Positions 25,016-36,604 of a DNA stretch of 64,000 nucleotides are shown piece after piece. Within the stretch, counting starts at the first letter, position 1. Each line of letters starts with the position of its first letter. This stretch comes from Fragilariopsis cylindrus CCMP1102 (Eukaryota > Bacillariophyta > Bacillariophyceae > Bacillariales > Bacillariaceae), in assembly GCA_900095095.1 (NCBI GenBank), contig FMBT01000294.1, positions 434,001 to 498,000 on the forward strand, given 5' to 3'. The notes under the pieces were generated by a model. The model had not been told where the DNA came from. It searched no databases and was given only the letters and a program-made list of their open reading frames with translations. Position numbers and translations under genes: made by a program.

Positions 25016-25923
25016 AGAATGGACAATTATCGAAAGAGTCCAAACGACGTTCTGCCACCTTGAACGAACCAGAGCTAGTGTGTATTGTTTGCGACGAGCA
25101 ATACATGTATATACCTCGCTTTTTGATGGAAATGTGATTTCAAGTTTAATGATTTTTTTTTCTTCAAATTTTCACTTGCACTGGCATTAATGTATTGATT
25201 CCGGGGATGAAAACCCAATAGGTCCTAGTATCAAATACGACAGTACTAAGCTAGGAGTGCAATGTAGCTCAAGGCACATTACTTAATGTATGTTCTAACT
25301 ACACTCTACCTGATAATTACTTTCTAGCTACACTCTAACAACGTTTTAACTAGATGTACACAGTACTTTTTACTGTGTGTTAGTATTAACTTCGCGACGA
25401 TTTAGGGGATGCGGTTTTTAAATTTTCAGTTGTAACTTTTTTATCCATGTCTGAACGGAAGATGTACACTTACTTGTTTGGAAAGAAGTGGAAGCAGGCA
25501 GCGCGTAGGAGGCAAGTGCGTGCGAAAAAGAGAGAAAGAAGAAAAGCAAGGCAGAGAACAATCAGAAGCAAGAATTAAAATAATTTAAGATTGCTTCCTC
25601 CTCTACCGGTAACTTATTGAAGTCGAGAGGATACAAGTATAATTGCTTGGTAACCCCGTTCCTTCTTTAACTTCCCTACCATTATCGTTTTTGTTTTGGA
25701 CCGAATATAAATAAGGCTATAATATATAATTTGAAATTGAGTTCGGTTTGAGAGATACAGCCTCGTTTTTTTTTGTGTGATTGGAATACTTTTGACGATG
25801 TTATAAGACGACGAATCCAAGGAAGCGAAAGTACTCCTGAGTTAAGAAAAGGATATATATATATATATACAAACGAAAAAACGGGACAAGAAAAGCAACT
25901 ACAAGGGAGACAAAATAACAAAA
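25016..25923. other. Intergenic region upstream of pantothenate kinase
   Basis: About 900 bp with no supported gene. Contains the second copy of the 25-mer (25436-25460), a purine-rich stretch (about 25500-25570) and a short (AT)n run (25855-25869) just before the start codon. Confidence 0.6.
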
Positions 25924-28905
25924 ATGGGCGATGACAACTGGAAGCAAGTAACGTCTTTCTTAACCGGAGCATTTACTGTGGGTCTGGTATGGTTATTGAA
26001 TGGACTGCAACAATCGGTTCCTGATAACTTTACTACCAGTCGTAGAATTAAAGACGGCGGCGGCGACAAGAAGTGCGGAAATTGCAATGATGAAGAAAAG
26101 GAAGATGATGTCAAGAGTAATGGCGATAATGATGATGATAATGATGACGGTGATGATGATGACGATGACGATGACGATGATCTAAGCTTTGTCGATCCTT
26201 GGAATGCACCGTTAGTTTACGTTTCTACTCAACAACGACGAATGATGAGATCATCGATGACGTCGATGGTAAACATTAAAAACAATATTGGAGAGCTTCC
26301 TAAACGCTTTAAGAGAGAACACTGGCCGTGGGAAACGATACGAAGGCGTGTTATGGCTGCCTCGGACGACGACGACGAAAATAACAATAGTGATAATAAT
26401 AAAAGTAATGCTAATTCCAAGGATGAAATTCGACAAACAGACGACGACGACGACGAGAACGATGACATATCGATCATTACTACTGATGAAGAGAAGAAAG
26501 GAAACAAGTATAACACCTATTTGGAGGTTGACTCGATACAAACGAGTAGTGGTGGTGGTAGTAGTAGTAGCACGGAAGACGAAAAAAAGCCAAGTGTCAG
26601 TCTAGACGAAAAAGAACTCTGTATAGGTAGTATTTTCGGATTAGACGTTGGGGGAACACTAGCTAAATTAGTTTATTTTGAAAGAAAGACACTCGATTCT
26701 GATCCTCTCTATACGAGGAGTAAACGTGAAAAACATTACGTCCAAGCAGTGTCCGCTCAAACTGTCCTCATGGCGAGAACGGAAGATAATAATTATAATA
26801 ACCATCCTAAAAAAGGAAAAGGAGGAGGAGGACGTGGCGCATCGTTGTCACCGACAAGAAAGCTACGGAGGAGTAATAGTGACGATCAAAACAAGAAAAA
26901 TGCACAGCAGAAAGATAACACAATTATGAATATGCCGACCTCGCCCGAGCGCATCAGGCGTCACACATTATCAGAAAGCCAGATACATCAGGTGAAAGAC
27001 ATTATTAATGTGCAAAAAGAAAGTACAACCATCAAAGAAGAAGCAGAAGAAGAAGAAGAAGATCAAGAAGTAGAAATGCAAGAAACATCACAGCAAAAAA
27101 CGAAGAAGGATAAGAAAATTGCAGAAGATCTAAGAAATCTATATGCTATTCGGCAGGAATCTCTTCCCGATGATGTACGACAATTCCGTCATTCGGTCGA
27201 CTTCCATTCCGCTACAGAGAAAGTGCTTGATGACGATATTCGGAGATTTGAGAATAAGGACGGCGAAAAAGATGTTGGAAATTCTGACCACAATAACGGA
27301 AACAACAGGAATACATGTCACGACCAAACCAATGACGAATCGGAAACATTCTCAACATCATCGTCATCGTCATCCTGCAATAATTTTCGGAAACGATCGA
27401 AGTCAATGCTAGACCTATCGGCTCCACACGATCAACAAACAGCAGAAGCATTGGATCGATTCTACGATTTTGCTCGACGTCTCGATACACATCAAGATTC
27501 GATTAGTGATATCAAACTCAGTTTTTATTGTAGAGAGCTTGGAGGAGAATTCCACTTTATATCATTCGAAACACGAAAGATGAAGAACGCAATGGATTTA
27601 ATCCGAGTCAATAATTTACATATGAATATTAAGAACATGGGGTAAGTGGCTGTTGTATTACACTTTTTTTTCTCAATAATTTATCTGCAGATATTTGTTT
27701 GATTTGGTTCCATCGACTTGTTGCAAAAATAAAAGGATGTGTATAAATTTACGGTCGGTCGAATCAGCATCCTATGCAAGTACTAACATCTGATCTAATC
27801 TGTTGTTGTGTTTCTTCTTAAAGTGCTACTGGAGGAGGAGCTCACAAGTTTGCGGATGTGTGGGAGAAAGAATTAGGAATAGGGATGTTCAAACAAGACG
27901 AACTAGATAGCTTAGTGGCGGGAATGCAATTTGCATTAAGTACGGTTGTTGGAGAATGTTATACCTTTCGACCAAAACAAGATTCAACGACAGAACAAAC
28001 TACGGAAAAAGCGGAATCAGCCAATGCATCTTCACATACTGGCTCGGGACCCAACGAATCAGAACAAGAAAGCGTAAAAAGCAAAAATAAATACAAGAGT
28101 GCAGAATGGTGGACTAGAAAAGTTCAGAGAGATTCAATTTCCTACTCGTCTGCGTATCCATATATGCTTGTTACTATCGGTACAGGAGTCTCTGTTTTAC
28201 GAGTCGATGGTCCACGGCAACACGAACGTGTTTCCGGTTCGACGATTGGAGGTGGAACCTTTTGGGGTCTGATGCGACTCTTGACAGACGTTGAAAGCTT
28301 TCATGATTCTATGAAGCTAGCTGAAAAGGGAGATCTATCAAAAGTGGACATGATGGTGGGTGATATATACGGAGACAATAGCGAGGCTTTAGAAAAATTG
28401 GGTCTCGCTGCGAATATCGTTGCCTCTTCGTTCGGTAAATTGGTATCCAAAGATGATCCCTCAAAAGGACTAACTCAGGAAGATTTGGCTCGTGCTTTAC
28501 TATCATTGGTCACGAATAACATTGGGCAGGTTGCCTATCTCAACGCCAAACTACATAACACACCCAGAATATACTTTGTGGGAAGTTTCTTACGAGAAAA
28601 CATGATTTCTCAAAGACGACTCTCTTACGCCATCGAGTAAGTCGATTTGATTAAAATACAGCAATAATTACGTGAGAGTTTTTGACGACGACGGTATTCA
28701 GTAATCACTCTCTCATCAAATCATTTTTTCCTCTCTCTTTTATTTTCTTCATTTGTACTCACTGAGCAGCTATTGGAGCAAAGGAGAGATGGAGGCCTTA
28801 TTCCTAGAACATGAAGGCTATTTTGGAGCTCTGGGAGCATTTCTAATGAGTCAAAATATTGAGAAACGTAATGGAGGATTCTATCAATGGGAAACCAACC
28901 CTTAG
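25924..28905 (+). CDS. PANK: Type II pantothenate kinase, enlarged and with an N-terminal hydrophobic segment
   Basis: Three exons, 25924-27641, 27824-28636 and 28770-28905; 888 aa against roughly 370-570 for most eukaryotic forms. Joins restore [17 protein letters not shown] and [20 protein letters not shown]. Family signatures: phosphate loop [15 protein letters not shown] (about 240), ATGGGAHKF (about 573), [28 protein letters not shown] and the C-terminal [17 protein letters not shown]. It phosphorylates pantothenate, the first and usually rate-limiting step of coenzyme A synthesis. Two oddities: a hydrophobic N-terminus ([18 protein letters not shown]), and about 250 residues of charged low-complexity sequence inserted between the phosphate loop and the rest of the fold. 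The catalytic regions look intact. Confidence 0.93.
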
Positions 28906-29503
28906 ACTGCGAGGCACATATTATATTTTCAACTGAATCAATTAATTATAGTGAACAAAAATGCCGGCTTTTGATGCGATTAGATTGAAGATAGGGACAA
29001 AACCTCTCATTAAATGTTCCTATCTCATCTTCTTCACTCTTCGCTGTATTACTACTAGTACTTACTTTGCATCAAATTGTCCTCTATTCAAAAGCTACTA
29101 CTAGCTAAGCAGTATTGGTTTATTCAGTTTTATACGTATACGTACGTCGTACGTGGTACGCACCTTTGTGTCGAATGTACGTACCATCTCAGTCCGTGTA
29201 GTGAATTCCACGGGATGATTCGGGAGCTACAGTACTCGTGACTTTTCGATTTAGAGCTACTACTAGTACTACAACTACTGCTAGTATCGATGTAAGTTTC
29301 AATAATATAATACTTCTCTGCAATTACTAGAATACTCCTACTCTAATCAGAGCTTGTGCTATCTACCAATTGGTACTGATAGAACTCTCTTAATATAATA
29401 TGGTTAGTTTTAAATACCTGGTTTTCGTCTTTTTTGCAAGCTTCAAAATGTAATGTTATGCATTCGATGAGTTTTAAAAAGCTGACTGAACGGCATAACT
29501 GCA
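28906..29503. other. Convergent intergenic region
   Basis: 600 bp between the 3' ends of the pantothenate kinase and FkbM genes. A palindrome-rich stretch of TACGTA/GTACGT elements lies at about 29134-29190. No gene seen. Confidence 0.55.
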
Positions 29504-30694
29504 CTACTTGTTCTCGTAAAAGAAATTGCAGTCGAAGCCCTTCTCCTTCATAACTTTCATCAGATCTCCCCACTCATCTCTTTGGATCTTGAAGACGCGA
29601 ACACCACCGACGGCTCGAGGATCTTTGTCCTTGAGGACGTCGCCCAATGACCCAGGACAGGTCTTTGTGTGACTGCCCGAGGCGCGAGCCAGAAGATACG
29701 AGGTTTTAAATAGCTTGGAGAGCTTTACCATCTCTTCCACTCCCGTTTCAAAGGATATCGACGCCCGATCCCATCGGTTGGGCCCAACCTCCATGATCAT
29801 GGTCTCGATTGTGGAATGCCCCAATTTAAAAAGACTGTTTTGTCCGCCCTTCAGAACGGCTATTTCAAAGCCCTCCACGTCGAGTTTTATAAAGGCAATC
29901 TTGGACAAATCCAAGTGTCCTTTCATGTGGTCCACGAAGCAATCGATTTTCGTGCCCAAGATCTGTCCATTCTTGCTATCTAGTTTCAGATATCCTTCGT
30001 AGTCGCTTCCGCGCATCGAAAATCTTCCGTTTATGTCCCCAACTCCAACACGGTATAAGTTCACGCGGTCGGAAATCTCCTTCGGATTGAAGTCGACACC
30101 ATGCTGGAGACATTTGAAATTCCTCTCGTTGATCTCAAAGGAGTGCACGTCTAAGCCCAGCGTGGCCAGATAGTAGGTGTAAAAGCCCTGGTTAGCACCA
30201 AAATCCAGTGCAATCCCTCCCTTCTCTTTTCTTCCATGGATAAATTCCTTGATCAAACTAAAATTATCCTTGTCGGTATTCATATGATAGGGGGCCTTTT
30301 CTGCATAGTATGAACCGACCGCAAACTTTGGATCAAGTCCTTCTCGACTGACGGCCTTACCGATCTTGTTGTCAATTTCGAACTCGCATGTCGGGCGGAT
30401 TACCGGCAAGCTCTTGCACGTCTCGTCGTTGGATTCGATTTCCACCGCCTCTTTTGAGGATGAGCATGGCACGCTATCCGGTAACAAGTAGGAATGAGCC
30501 ACGCTATCCGCTAACGAGTAGGAATGAGCATCAAACAAATTCGATCCGCCTATATGGGTAATAACCCAGAGAACGGTGGTCCCGGCAACGCACCATAACG
30601 CGACTCTGGGGGGAACAGACTTATTTTTGGGTTTATAAGACGCAGTTGTATCGGTCTCGTTCACTACCTTTTTTCTTCTGGTTCGGAGATTCAT
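29504..30694 (-). CDS. FkbM-type SAM-dependent methyltransferase, membrane-anchored
   Basis: Intronless. I prefer the ATG at 30694 (396 aa, MNLRTRRKK), which puts a signal-anchor (VALWCVAGTTVLWVITHIGG) near the N-terminus; the frame continues to another ATG at 30826 (440 aa). FkbM features: SAM-binding GGIALDFGANQGFYTYYLAT, then DVHSFEINERNFKCL, and FIKLDVEGFEIAVLKGG near the middle. Such enzymes O-methylate sugars or small metabolites; this one probably works in the secretory system. An 11-residue duplication follows the anchor (SYSLADSVAHSYLLPDSV). GC content and G/C-ending codons are visibly higher than in flanking genes (sampled lines 45-62% GC against about 38%), suggesting different origin or selection. 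Confidence 0.87.
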   Translation of the reverse strand: MNLRTRRKKVVNETDTTASYKPKNKSVPPRVALWCVAGTTVLWVITHIGGSNLFDAHSYSLADSVAHSYLLPDSVPCSSSKEAVEIESNDETCKSLPVIRPTCEFEIDNKIGKAVSREGLDPKFAVGSYYAEKAPYHMNTDKDNFSLIKEFIHGRKEKGGIALDFGANQGFYTYYLATLGLDVHSFEINERNFKCLQHGVDFNPKEISDRVNLYRVGVGDINGRFSMRGSDYEGYLKLDSKNGQILGTKIDCFVDHMKGHLDLSKIAFIKLDVEGFEIAVLKGGQNSLFKLGHSTIETMIMEVGPNRWDRASISFETGVEEMVKLSKLFKTSYLLARASGSHTKTCPGSLGDVLKDKDPRAVGGVRVFKIQRDEWGDLMKVMKEKGFDCNFFYENK

Positions 30695-30822
30695 CCAGGT
30701 GATAGTTCTCTTTATTTTGAACAAAGAATAAAAGAGGAGGGGCGGATTTAACCTTTGTAGGAGGATAGGCGATTGCAGCGTTTCGAAATACAACAATGTG
30801 CGATTTTGCCGTTGGAATAATA

Positions 30823-31008
30823 TCATTCTTCTTCATTTGCACGTCGTTCCATTGCTAATTGTTGATCTTGATATACTGTATATAATAAGTCTTTTCCACT
30901 TGCACTTGCACTTGTGCTGATATTGACATTTGAAGTCAAAAGATGAAGTAGAAGCAGAAGTAGTATGTAGACGAAGACGAAGTATGACCTAGACGATGAT
31001 GACGTCAT
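30823..31008 (-). CDS. Small ORF with a strong signal peptide, possible gene fragment
   Basis: 61 codons with a true ATG at 31008. The first 30 residues are an excellent signal peptide (FVFVYILLLLLLHLLTS). The remainder (GKDLLYTVYQDQQLAMERRA) is unlike anything I know. Its stop codon overlaps the upstream ATG (30826) of the FkbM open frame as ATGA. It could be a small secreted protein, an upstream ORF, or the 5' remnant of another gene. Confidence 0.35.
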   Translation of the reverse strand: MTSSSSRSYFVFVYILLLLLLHLLTSNVNISTSASASGKDLLYTVYQDQQLAMERRANEEE

Positions 31009-31220
31009 CCTCCCTTAAATAAAAAATATACATAAGTAAATTAAACACATTTTGAGAAAGATAAAAAATTGTAATACGTACTGTAGAATAGAGATCAAAG
31101 ATCAACGCAAAATTAGAACAGAAACAAACAATATATGAGACAAAGCGCAACATTCGTTAATCCTTTTTCCATTCGACTGTGTGCTATTTATTGTGGCTTC
31201 CATCGTTCTCTTCTTTATAG

Positions 31221-32435
31221 ATGACAATGATTCAAATTGGCAGCAACAGGACAAAGTCCAGCAGTTTTAATACCTCATCTGCCTTGGATTCGAACGTCAC
31301 CGGTATATACACTGCAACTGCAATTGGACAACGTGCTTGTGATGTTATCCAAAATCGGAGCTCGAGTTGGTTGTGTAGGGTATCTATTCTACTATTTGTT
31401 TTATTCTCGTGGTTTTACTTTTTCTTCAACAGTGAGGAGGATGCATTCCATCCCAATCCATTCGATCAACCCTTTTGTGATCCAGGAGATGGAACCTGTC
31501 ATGAAAAACCCTATGTGGCCTCTCCAAGAACTTTCTACAGCGCCTGGAATAAAGAACAATACGACGATTGGTGGAAGTATTACGAATCGTTGAACGAACG
31601 AGTAGAACTTTATGCTAACAAGCGACAGGCTATTTATGACAGCGAGAAGACATCAACGAAGAATTCACGTCCCCTGATTTTGCTTGGTGATAGTATTACG
31701 GAGTCATGGGCAGGGACTGGTATGGGTATACCAAAAGTTCGGGCCAAGGGTGTACCGAAAGTCCTCGAAGAAGAATTATCTGCTTCTTCTGGTCTTGATC
31801 CTATAGTTTTGGGTATGGCTGGTGATCAGACTCAACATTTATTATACCGACTTCAAAATGGACACATGCGAGCCGCTCAATTATTGTCATCTCAATCATC
31901 GCCAAACAAAGGGTCATTGTTTTATGATCCCTCAACAATCTTCGTGGTTATGATTGGTACCAACAATTTAGGATCAGGAGAATTGCCAGGTCCTACCACA
32001 AAGGGAATATTGGCCATCATTGAATTCCTGTTGAAACAAACATCTGAAGCTGGATGTCACGTTATGATATTTCAAGTCTTACCGCGGGGTGATGGCAAGA
32101 AGACTTTACCCAAATTGTGCCCTCCTCGGTGTAGCAATACCGAGAATAAGACTCCGTACACTTCCTTCTTGCCACCAATTCAAAAGGTAAACGAAGGGGT
32201 ACGAGACGGAATCCAACGATTAAGTAAAACCTACTCTGCATCGTCACGAATTCAACTGGTCGATTGCGGTACTGAATTTTTGAATGACAAGTATGACGAT
32301 CAAAAAGACAACGTCGATGGCAACTACGAAGTGAAGGAGAAAGAATTGATGCCCGATTTGCTGCATCCTAATGAAGTTGGACATCGGATTCTTGCAAAGT
32401 GTATACGAAACTATGTGGATCAAATCAATGAGTGA
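31221..32435 (+). CDS. SGNH hydrolase, PAF-acetylhydrolase beta/gamma-like, membrane-anchored
   Basis: Intronless, 404 aa; ATG at 31221. A single hydrophobic segment at about residues 52-70 (RVSILLFVLFSWFYFFF) suggests a type II anchor. The catalytic domain shows all four blocks: ILLGDSITESWAG (Ser), VLGMAGDQTQHLLYRL (Gly), FVVMIGTNNLGSG (Asn) and DLLHPNEVGHRIL (Asp and His). The order and wording match the platelet-activating-factor acetylhydrolase 1B catalytic-subunit type of GDSL enzymes. Known chemistry is hydrolysis of acyl or acetyl esters; the substrate is unknown. Divergent from the FkbM gene. The ATG is preceded by TTTATAG, which could be a splice acceptor for an upstream noncoding exon. 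Confidence 0.9.
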   Translation: MTMIQIGSNRTKSSSFNTSSALDSNVTGIYTATAIGQRACDVIQNRSSSWLCRVSILLFVLFSWFYFFFNSEEDAFHPNPFDQPFCDPGDGTCHEKPYVASPRTFYSAWNKEQYDDWWKYYESLNERVELYANKRQAIYDSEKTSTKNSRPLILLGDSITESWAGTGMGIPKVRAKGVPKVLEEELSASSGLDPIVLGMAGDQTQHLLYRLQNGHMRAAQLLSSQSSPNKGSLFYDPSTIFVVMIGTNNLGSGELPGPTTKGILAIIEFLLKQTSEAGCHVMIFQVLPRGDGKKTLPKLCPPRCSNTENKTPYTSFLPPIQKVNEGVRDGIQRLSKTYSASSRIQLVDCGTEFLNDKYDDQKDNVDGNYEVKEKELMPDLLHPNEVGHRILAKCIRNYVDQINE

Positions 32436-33610
32436 AAAACTTGAAAGCCGTCTGAAATATTCATAAAATTCTCACAAAAGGGTCTGGTCGAGGACAAAGA
32501 CGAAGACAATAATACATCCCCACGTCCCTACTAGCTAATTGTCTTCAGTCCTTGAGGAACAACCACTATATGATATAAGCAGGAATCAGTACCTCCAACC
32601 TTTTTCTGTGTCATCTTCGCAACACAAGCAACAATCCACATCCTAGTATTCTGTTGAAGTGGATAAAGTCAGTCAGTTAGTACCAAGTTTCTTCTGCGTG
32701 CCTGCCGTACGTGCCGGTACGCTCTTTATCGACAAATAATGATGGTGATTTTTTTTTTGTTGACAATTATCCTTCCTGTGCGTGTTGATCGTCACGGATT
32801 ATTCTCGCTTTACAACAACAGCAAGAGGACGCAACTTTACGCTTCAATTCAAAATGCAATCTCAAGATCAAACAACTAGAACAGGAAGAAGAAAAAGATG
32901 CACGATACCTAACTACTGCACCTAACAGGATCAAGCATAATATAGAACAGCTTTTGTCTGTCTTCAACTATAGAATTGGCATACTTAATACTTTATTTTA
33001 AAAGTGTAATTGCATATTTACTTAAGTCTATTGTGAAGAAGGATAGGTCTACTACTAACTCAGTAAAGATAAAATATTACATGAACACTGTACAAAAAAT
33101 AAATAATATAATTTTAAACAATGCTCTTTTTTTGACCCCCTTTTTTAATCAAATCTCAAGTTTTTCTCCCCCAAATCCAAAAGAAAGGGTCGATTTTTTT
33201 AAACCAATGAAAAAGCACGATAGATTTACACCACGCAAATTCATTTTCCATTATTCTCTTATTCAAATATTTTCGCGATTGCGATTGATTTTCTTCAATC
33301 ATGATGTCAATCATTGTATTTGAATCTGCGAAGAACGACTGCCATTCTTCGACATCCTCCGACAGATGTCATTGTCAAAAGAGAGATGGATGCATGATGT
33401 GATGTTTTGATGATGGTTTTAACTTGAATGGAAAGGCGTCGGCCACTATTTAAAAAAGGCCGAGGTTCACACGAAGAAATGAACTACTAAATGAACGAAA
33501 TATTCATTGACCATCATTATAAATTATTTATATGCGGGGGAGATATTCTTGTATTTTAAATGATAAGTCATCAAAAAACGTAATAACATTGAAGGCAATT
33601 ATATATTATC
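32436..33610. other. Intergenic region, no gene supported
   Basis: About 1.2 kb, AT-rich. The longest open frame (32976-33323) has no start context or domain and reads through T-rich DNA. Confidence 0.6.
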
Positions 33611-35165
33611 ATGTCGCGTCTGACTACAAGTACGAGTAGGTTGACACCATCATCCTCAAGTATATCATCACAATTCACGATGCTACTGCTATTACTCGTT
33701 GTGACTGTATCAATAATTCTACAGGCGCCAAAGCCCATAAATGCTATGTCCACCATGAACAAGAATCAAAATCAAAATCAAAAACGATCGTTGATTCCAT
33801 CTTCCTCACAACCGCAAAAACAAAAAAGAATATCGTTGTCTCGATCATCATCATCTTCCTCATCTTCCTCATCTTCCTCACCACGGCGAGAACAACAGCA
33901 ACAGCAACAACTAACTCCACCATTTCCTAATGGACTTTGTGGAGGTACTATATTGGAGATATCTCCCGAAGAAACATTCGGTGTAGAAAATTTGAGTGTA
34001 TTAGGTGATATGATGTTATTACCAAGAACAATAAAAATATGGTTACCACCTGGTTACAATAATAATGATAGTAACGAAAATGAAATCTTCAACAACAACA
34101 TCAGACAACAACAACAAAGACATCCGGTGTTATATGTTCATGATGGTCAAAATGCGATGGAAGATGAAGATAGTTGGACGGGAGCCTCCTGGAGATTAAT
34201 GGGTGCATTAACTCGATTGGCAGATCATCAGTTAATCGGTAACAACATACTTCCGATTGTTGTTTTGTTACCCAGTGCGGATGGTGATTTGTTACCTGGA
34301 GTGAGACGACGACATTTGGTACGTATGCATCATACATATATATTCATAATAGATATATAGATAGATATATATAAAAACGCAATAATGATGATGTTGGTGA
34401 TTTGTTATATAGACACATACACACACTGCTCTACTTGAAATCTTATCTTTAACAGCAGGATACGGTTATAAATATAAATCTGACGAGTTACTTGTACCTT
34501 TTCTTCCTCCTCCTCTTCTTCTTTCATTTTGCTATGCTATTATTTATTATTTATTAAAGGAGTACGGTGATATTAATTTTCCATTTGCACAAGCTCATGC
34601 TGACTTCGTTGCGAATACAGTCAAGCCATTAATTGATGATCGATTTCGGACTGATCCATCTCCAGAACATAATTTTGTAATGGGATCTTCTTTAGGTGGT
34701 CAAGCATCGTTACATTTAATGATGAGACATCCGGATAAGTTTGGTGGAGCTGCCTGTTTATCTCCCGCTTTTATGCCTGCGATGTTAGATTACGTCGCTT
34801 CTACGAAGGGACAAGATATATTACGAAATAAGAATGGAGGATGTCCAAAGAAAATATATATTGATATAGGAGGTGATATGCCATCGAGTGGTAAAAGTAA
34901 AGATGACGATACTTTCGTACGGGTTTCACCCATTGACGTATTGGATCATTTAACACCAGTTCATGGATGGAATCCAGGATATTTTTGGCTTGATACGCAA
35001 CTACAGCGACAGGTTACGGCGATGAAAAAGTTACTAGATAAAGGGGGAATTGAGTATCAATTTCGACAATATCCTGGTGCTCGGCATAATGAAAGAGCGT
35101 GGGCATTGAGGATTGATAAACCTCTACAACATCTCTTTTCTTCGAACAGTGACAAACGCCCCTAA
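33611..35165 (+). CDS. Secreted alpha/beta-hydrolase, putative esterase (esterase D/enterochelin esterase type)
   Basis: Two exons, 33611-34318 and 34560-35165, with a 241-bp GT-AG intron; 437 aa. The join reads GVRRRHL/EYGDINFPFAQAHA in phase 0. A hydrophobic leader (MLLLLLVVTVSIILQAPKPINA) follows a Ser/Thr-rich start; then Ser and Gln runs. The hydrolase core has the strand PVLYVHDGQNAMED, the region around LPIVVLLPSADGDLLPGVRRR, the nucleophile elbow GSSLGGQAS (about residue 277), and a late His in YPGARHNERAWALR. This matches the putative-esterase family, which cleaves esters such as siderophores or acyl glycans. The acid of the triad is probably the Asp in YIDIGGDMP or nearby. Likely exported. 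Confidence 0.87.
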
Positions 35166-35738
35166 ACGCTACGTGTAGACAAACATATTATGGATAAAAA
35201 AACCAACCAAACAAACAAACAAATAGGATACAACAATCGACTATTGGATCTAAAGTAATGACGTGTATCCAACTATACTATTTATTTTGTCAACAAAAGA
35301 ACGAACGAAAACGAACCAGAGTTCCACCAGTAAGATCGATATATCTTTGATGTTCACTCTAAATCCTTTATATTCGCTAATAATGATAATAATAATAGAA
35401 CCGCTAGCTATAGTAACTCAGCTTTTAACAGAATACAGTTATAGTTTATATGGAACAATTCAATTTGAGTCCTTTTTTTGATGTTTTCAATTGTCTTGGA
35501 CTTTACTTTCCCTGTCACATGATCCATCTTTGTTGCAGTATAAGATGTAGTTATCATCCGGTGTGAAATGAAATAATAAACAATTGTGTACTGAGAATGA
35601 ATGTTTTAATGTTGTAGACTTACTTGTTGACATTTTCAATATAGAATAAAGCATCATGTTGTGACTCTTTTGTTATTTGTGTCAAATGTTGCTAGCATTG
35701 AATTATCAGGAGAGAGTACAAAATTGACCAATGTATAA

Positions 35739-35756
35739 CCCCCCCCCCCCCCCCCC
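35739..35756 (+). repeat. Poly-C tract (18 C)
   Basis: Eighteen consecutive C residues in the large intergenic region. Confidence 0.95.
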
Positions 35757-36572
35757 TTGTTACAAGATGGTGATCATGGAAACCTCAGTATCAGGATCAT
35801 CCTCATCAACAGCAATACAGCATAAGGATGTCAAATCTTAGTATTTCCAATTTTTTTGGTTAGATCCGGAATGAATAAACATTGAATGATGACCATCACA
35901 TCAGTAGTAGCATTGTTTCCCATTCTGAAATTGTTACCAGATAAAATCACAGCATATTTACTGTAGGGAGAGTAACAATTTTAGAACAAGATATTCTTCA
36001 AAAAAGGCCCTTTTTTCAAATTTTATGCTCTATTAGGAATAATTTTAACATTTATAATAAGTAGTAGTGGTAAAACTAACACTCGTTACTTTGAAATGTG
36101 TGTGCACTGATTATTTGTATGGATGTGTGCCTTTTTGTGCAGTAGTTAGTTGTGTAGCACTGTATAAATATTTTACTATTACCCCAAATAGTTTATGGAA
36201 ATATAATACAGACAATAATACAGACACTTCAGAGAGGTCGGAGAGATAAATTTTGTATGGTGGGGTTGTGTGGTGATCAAGACAATTAGTGGTCAACCCA
36301 ATTCAAAACCCAATCAACCGTTAGGGTTGGACTTGCGATGAGTGTGTTTTTTTTGTCTTTTTCTCTTTTCTTTTTAGCCTAACAAGAAGAGTTTTCTGTG
36401 CTTCTCCGACAATTGAAGTGTCTGTATTCTTTTCCTGACATCACAACAAATTTGGTATAGCTAGCTAGCAAATAATTATAACTGTGTCAATATTTTGTTG
36501 GTTAGTGGCTAATGTAAACTAATACACCACAAAATGACACACTATCAAGAGCAAGTGCTTTGCTTTACAAGC

Positions 36573-36574
<2 letters not shown>

Positions 36575-36602
<28 letters not shown>
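36575..36602. repeat. (TG)n microsatellite
   Basis: About 14 TG units followed by TTGTA-type repeats. Confidence 0.95.

Positions 36603-36604
<2 letters not shown>

Noticed and set aside
24993-25190. 65-codon frame beginning at the last exon of the LRR gene
   Set aside because: It overlaps the final 23-nt exon in a different frame and has no motif; better explained as 3' untranslated sequence.
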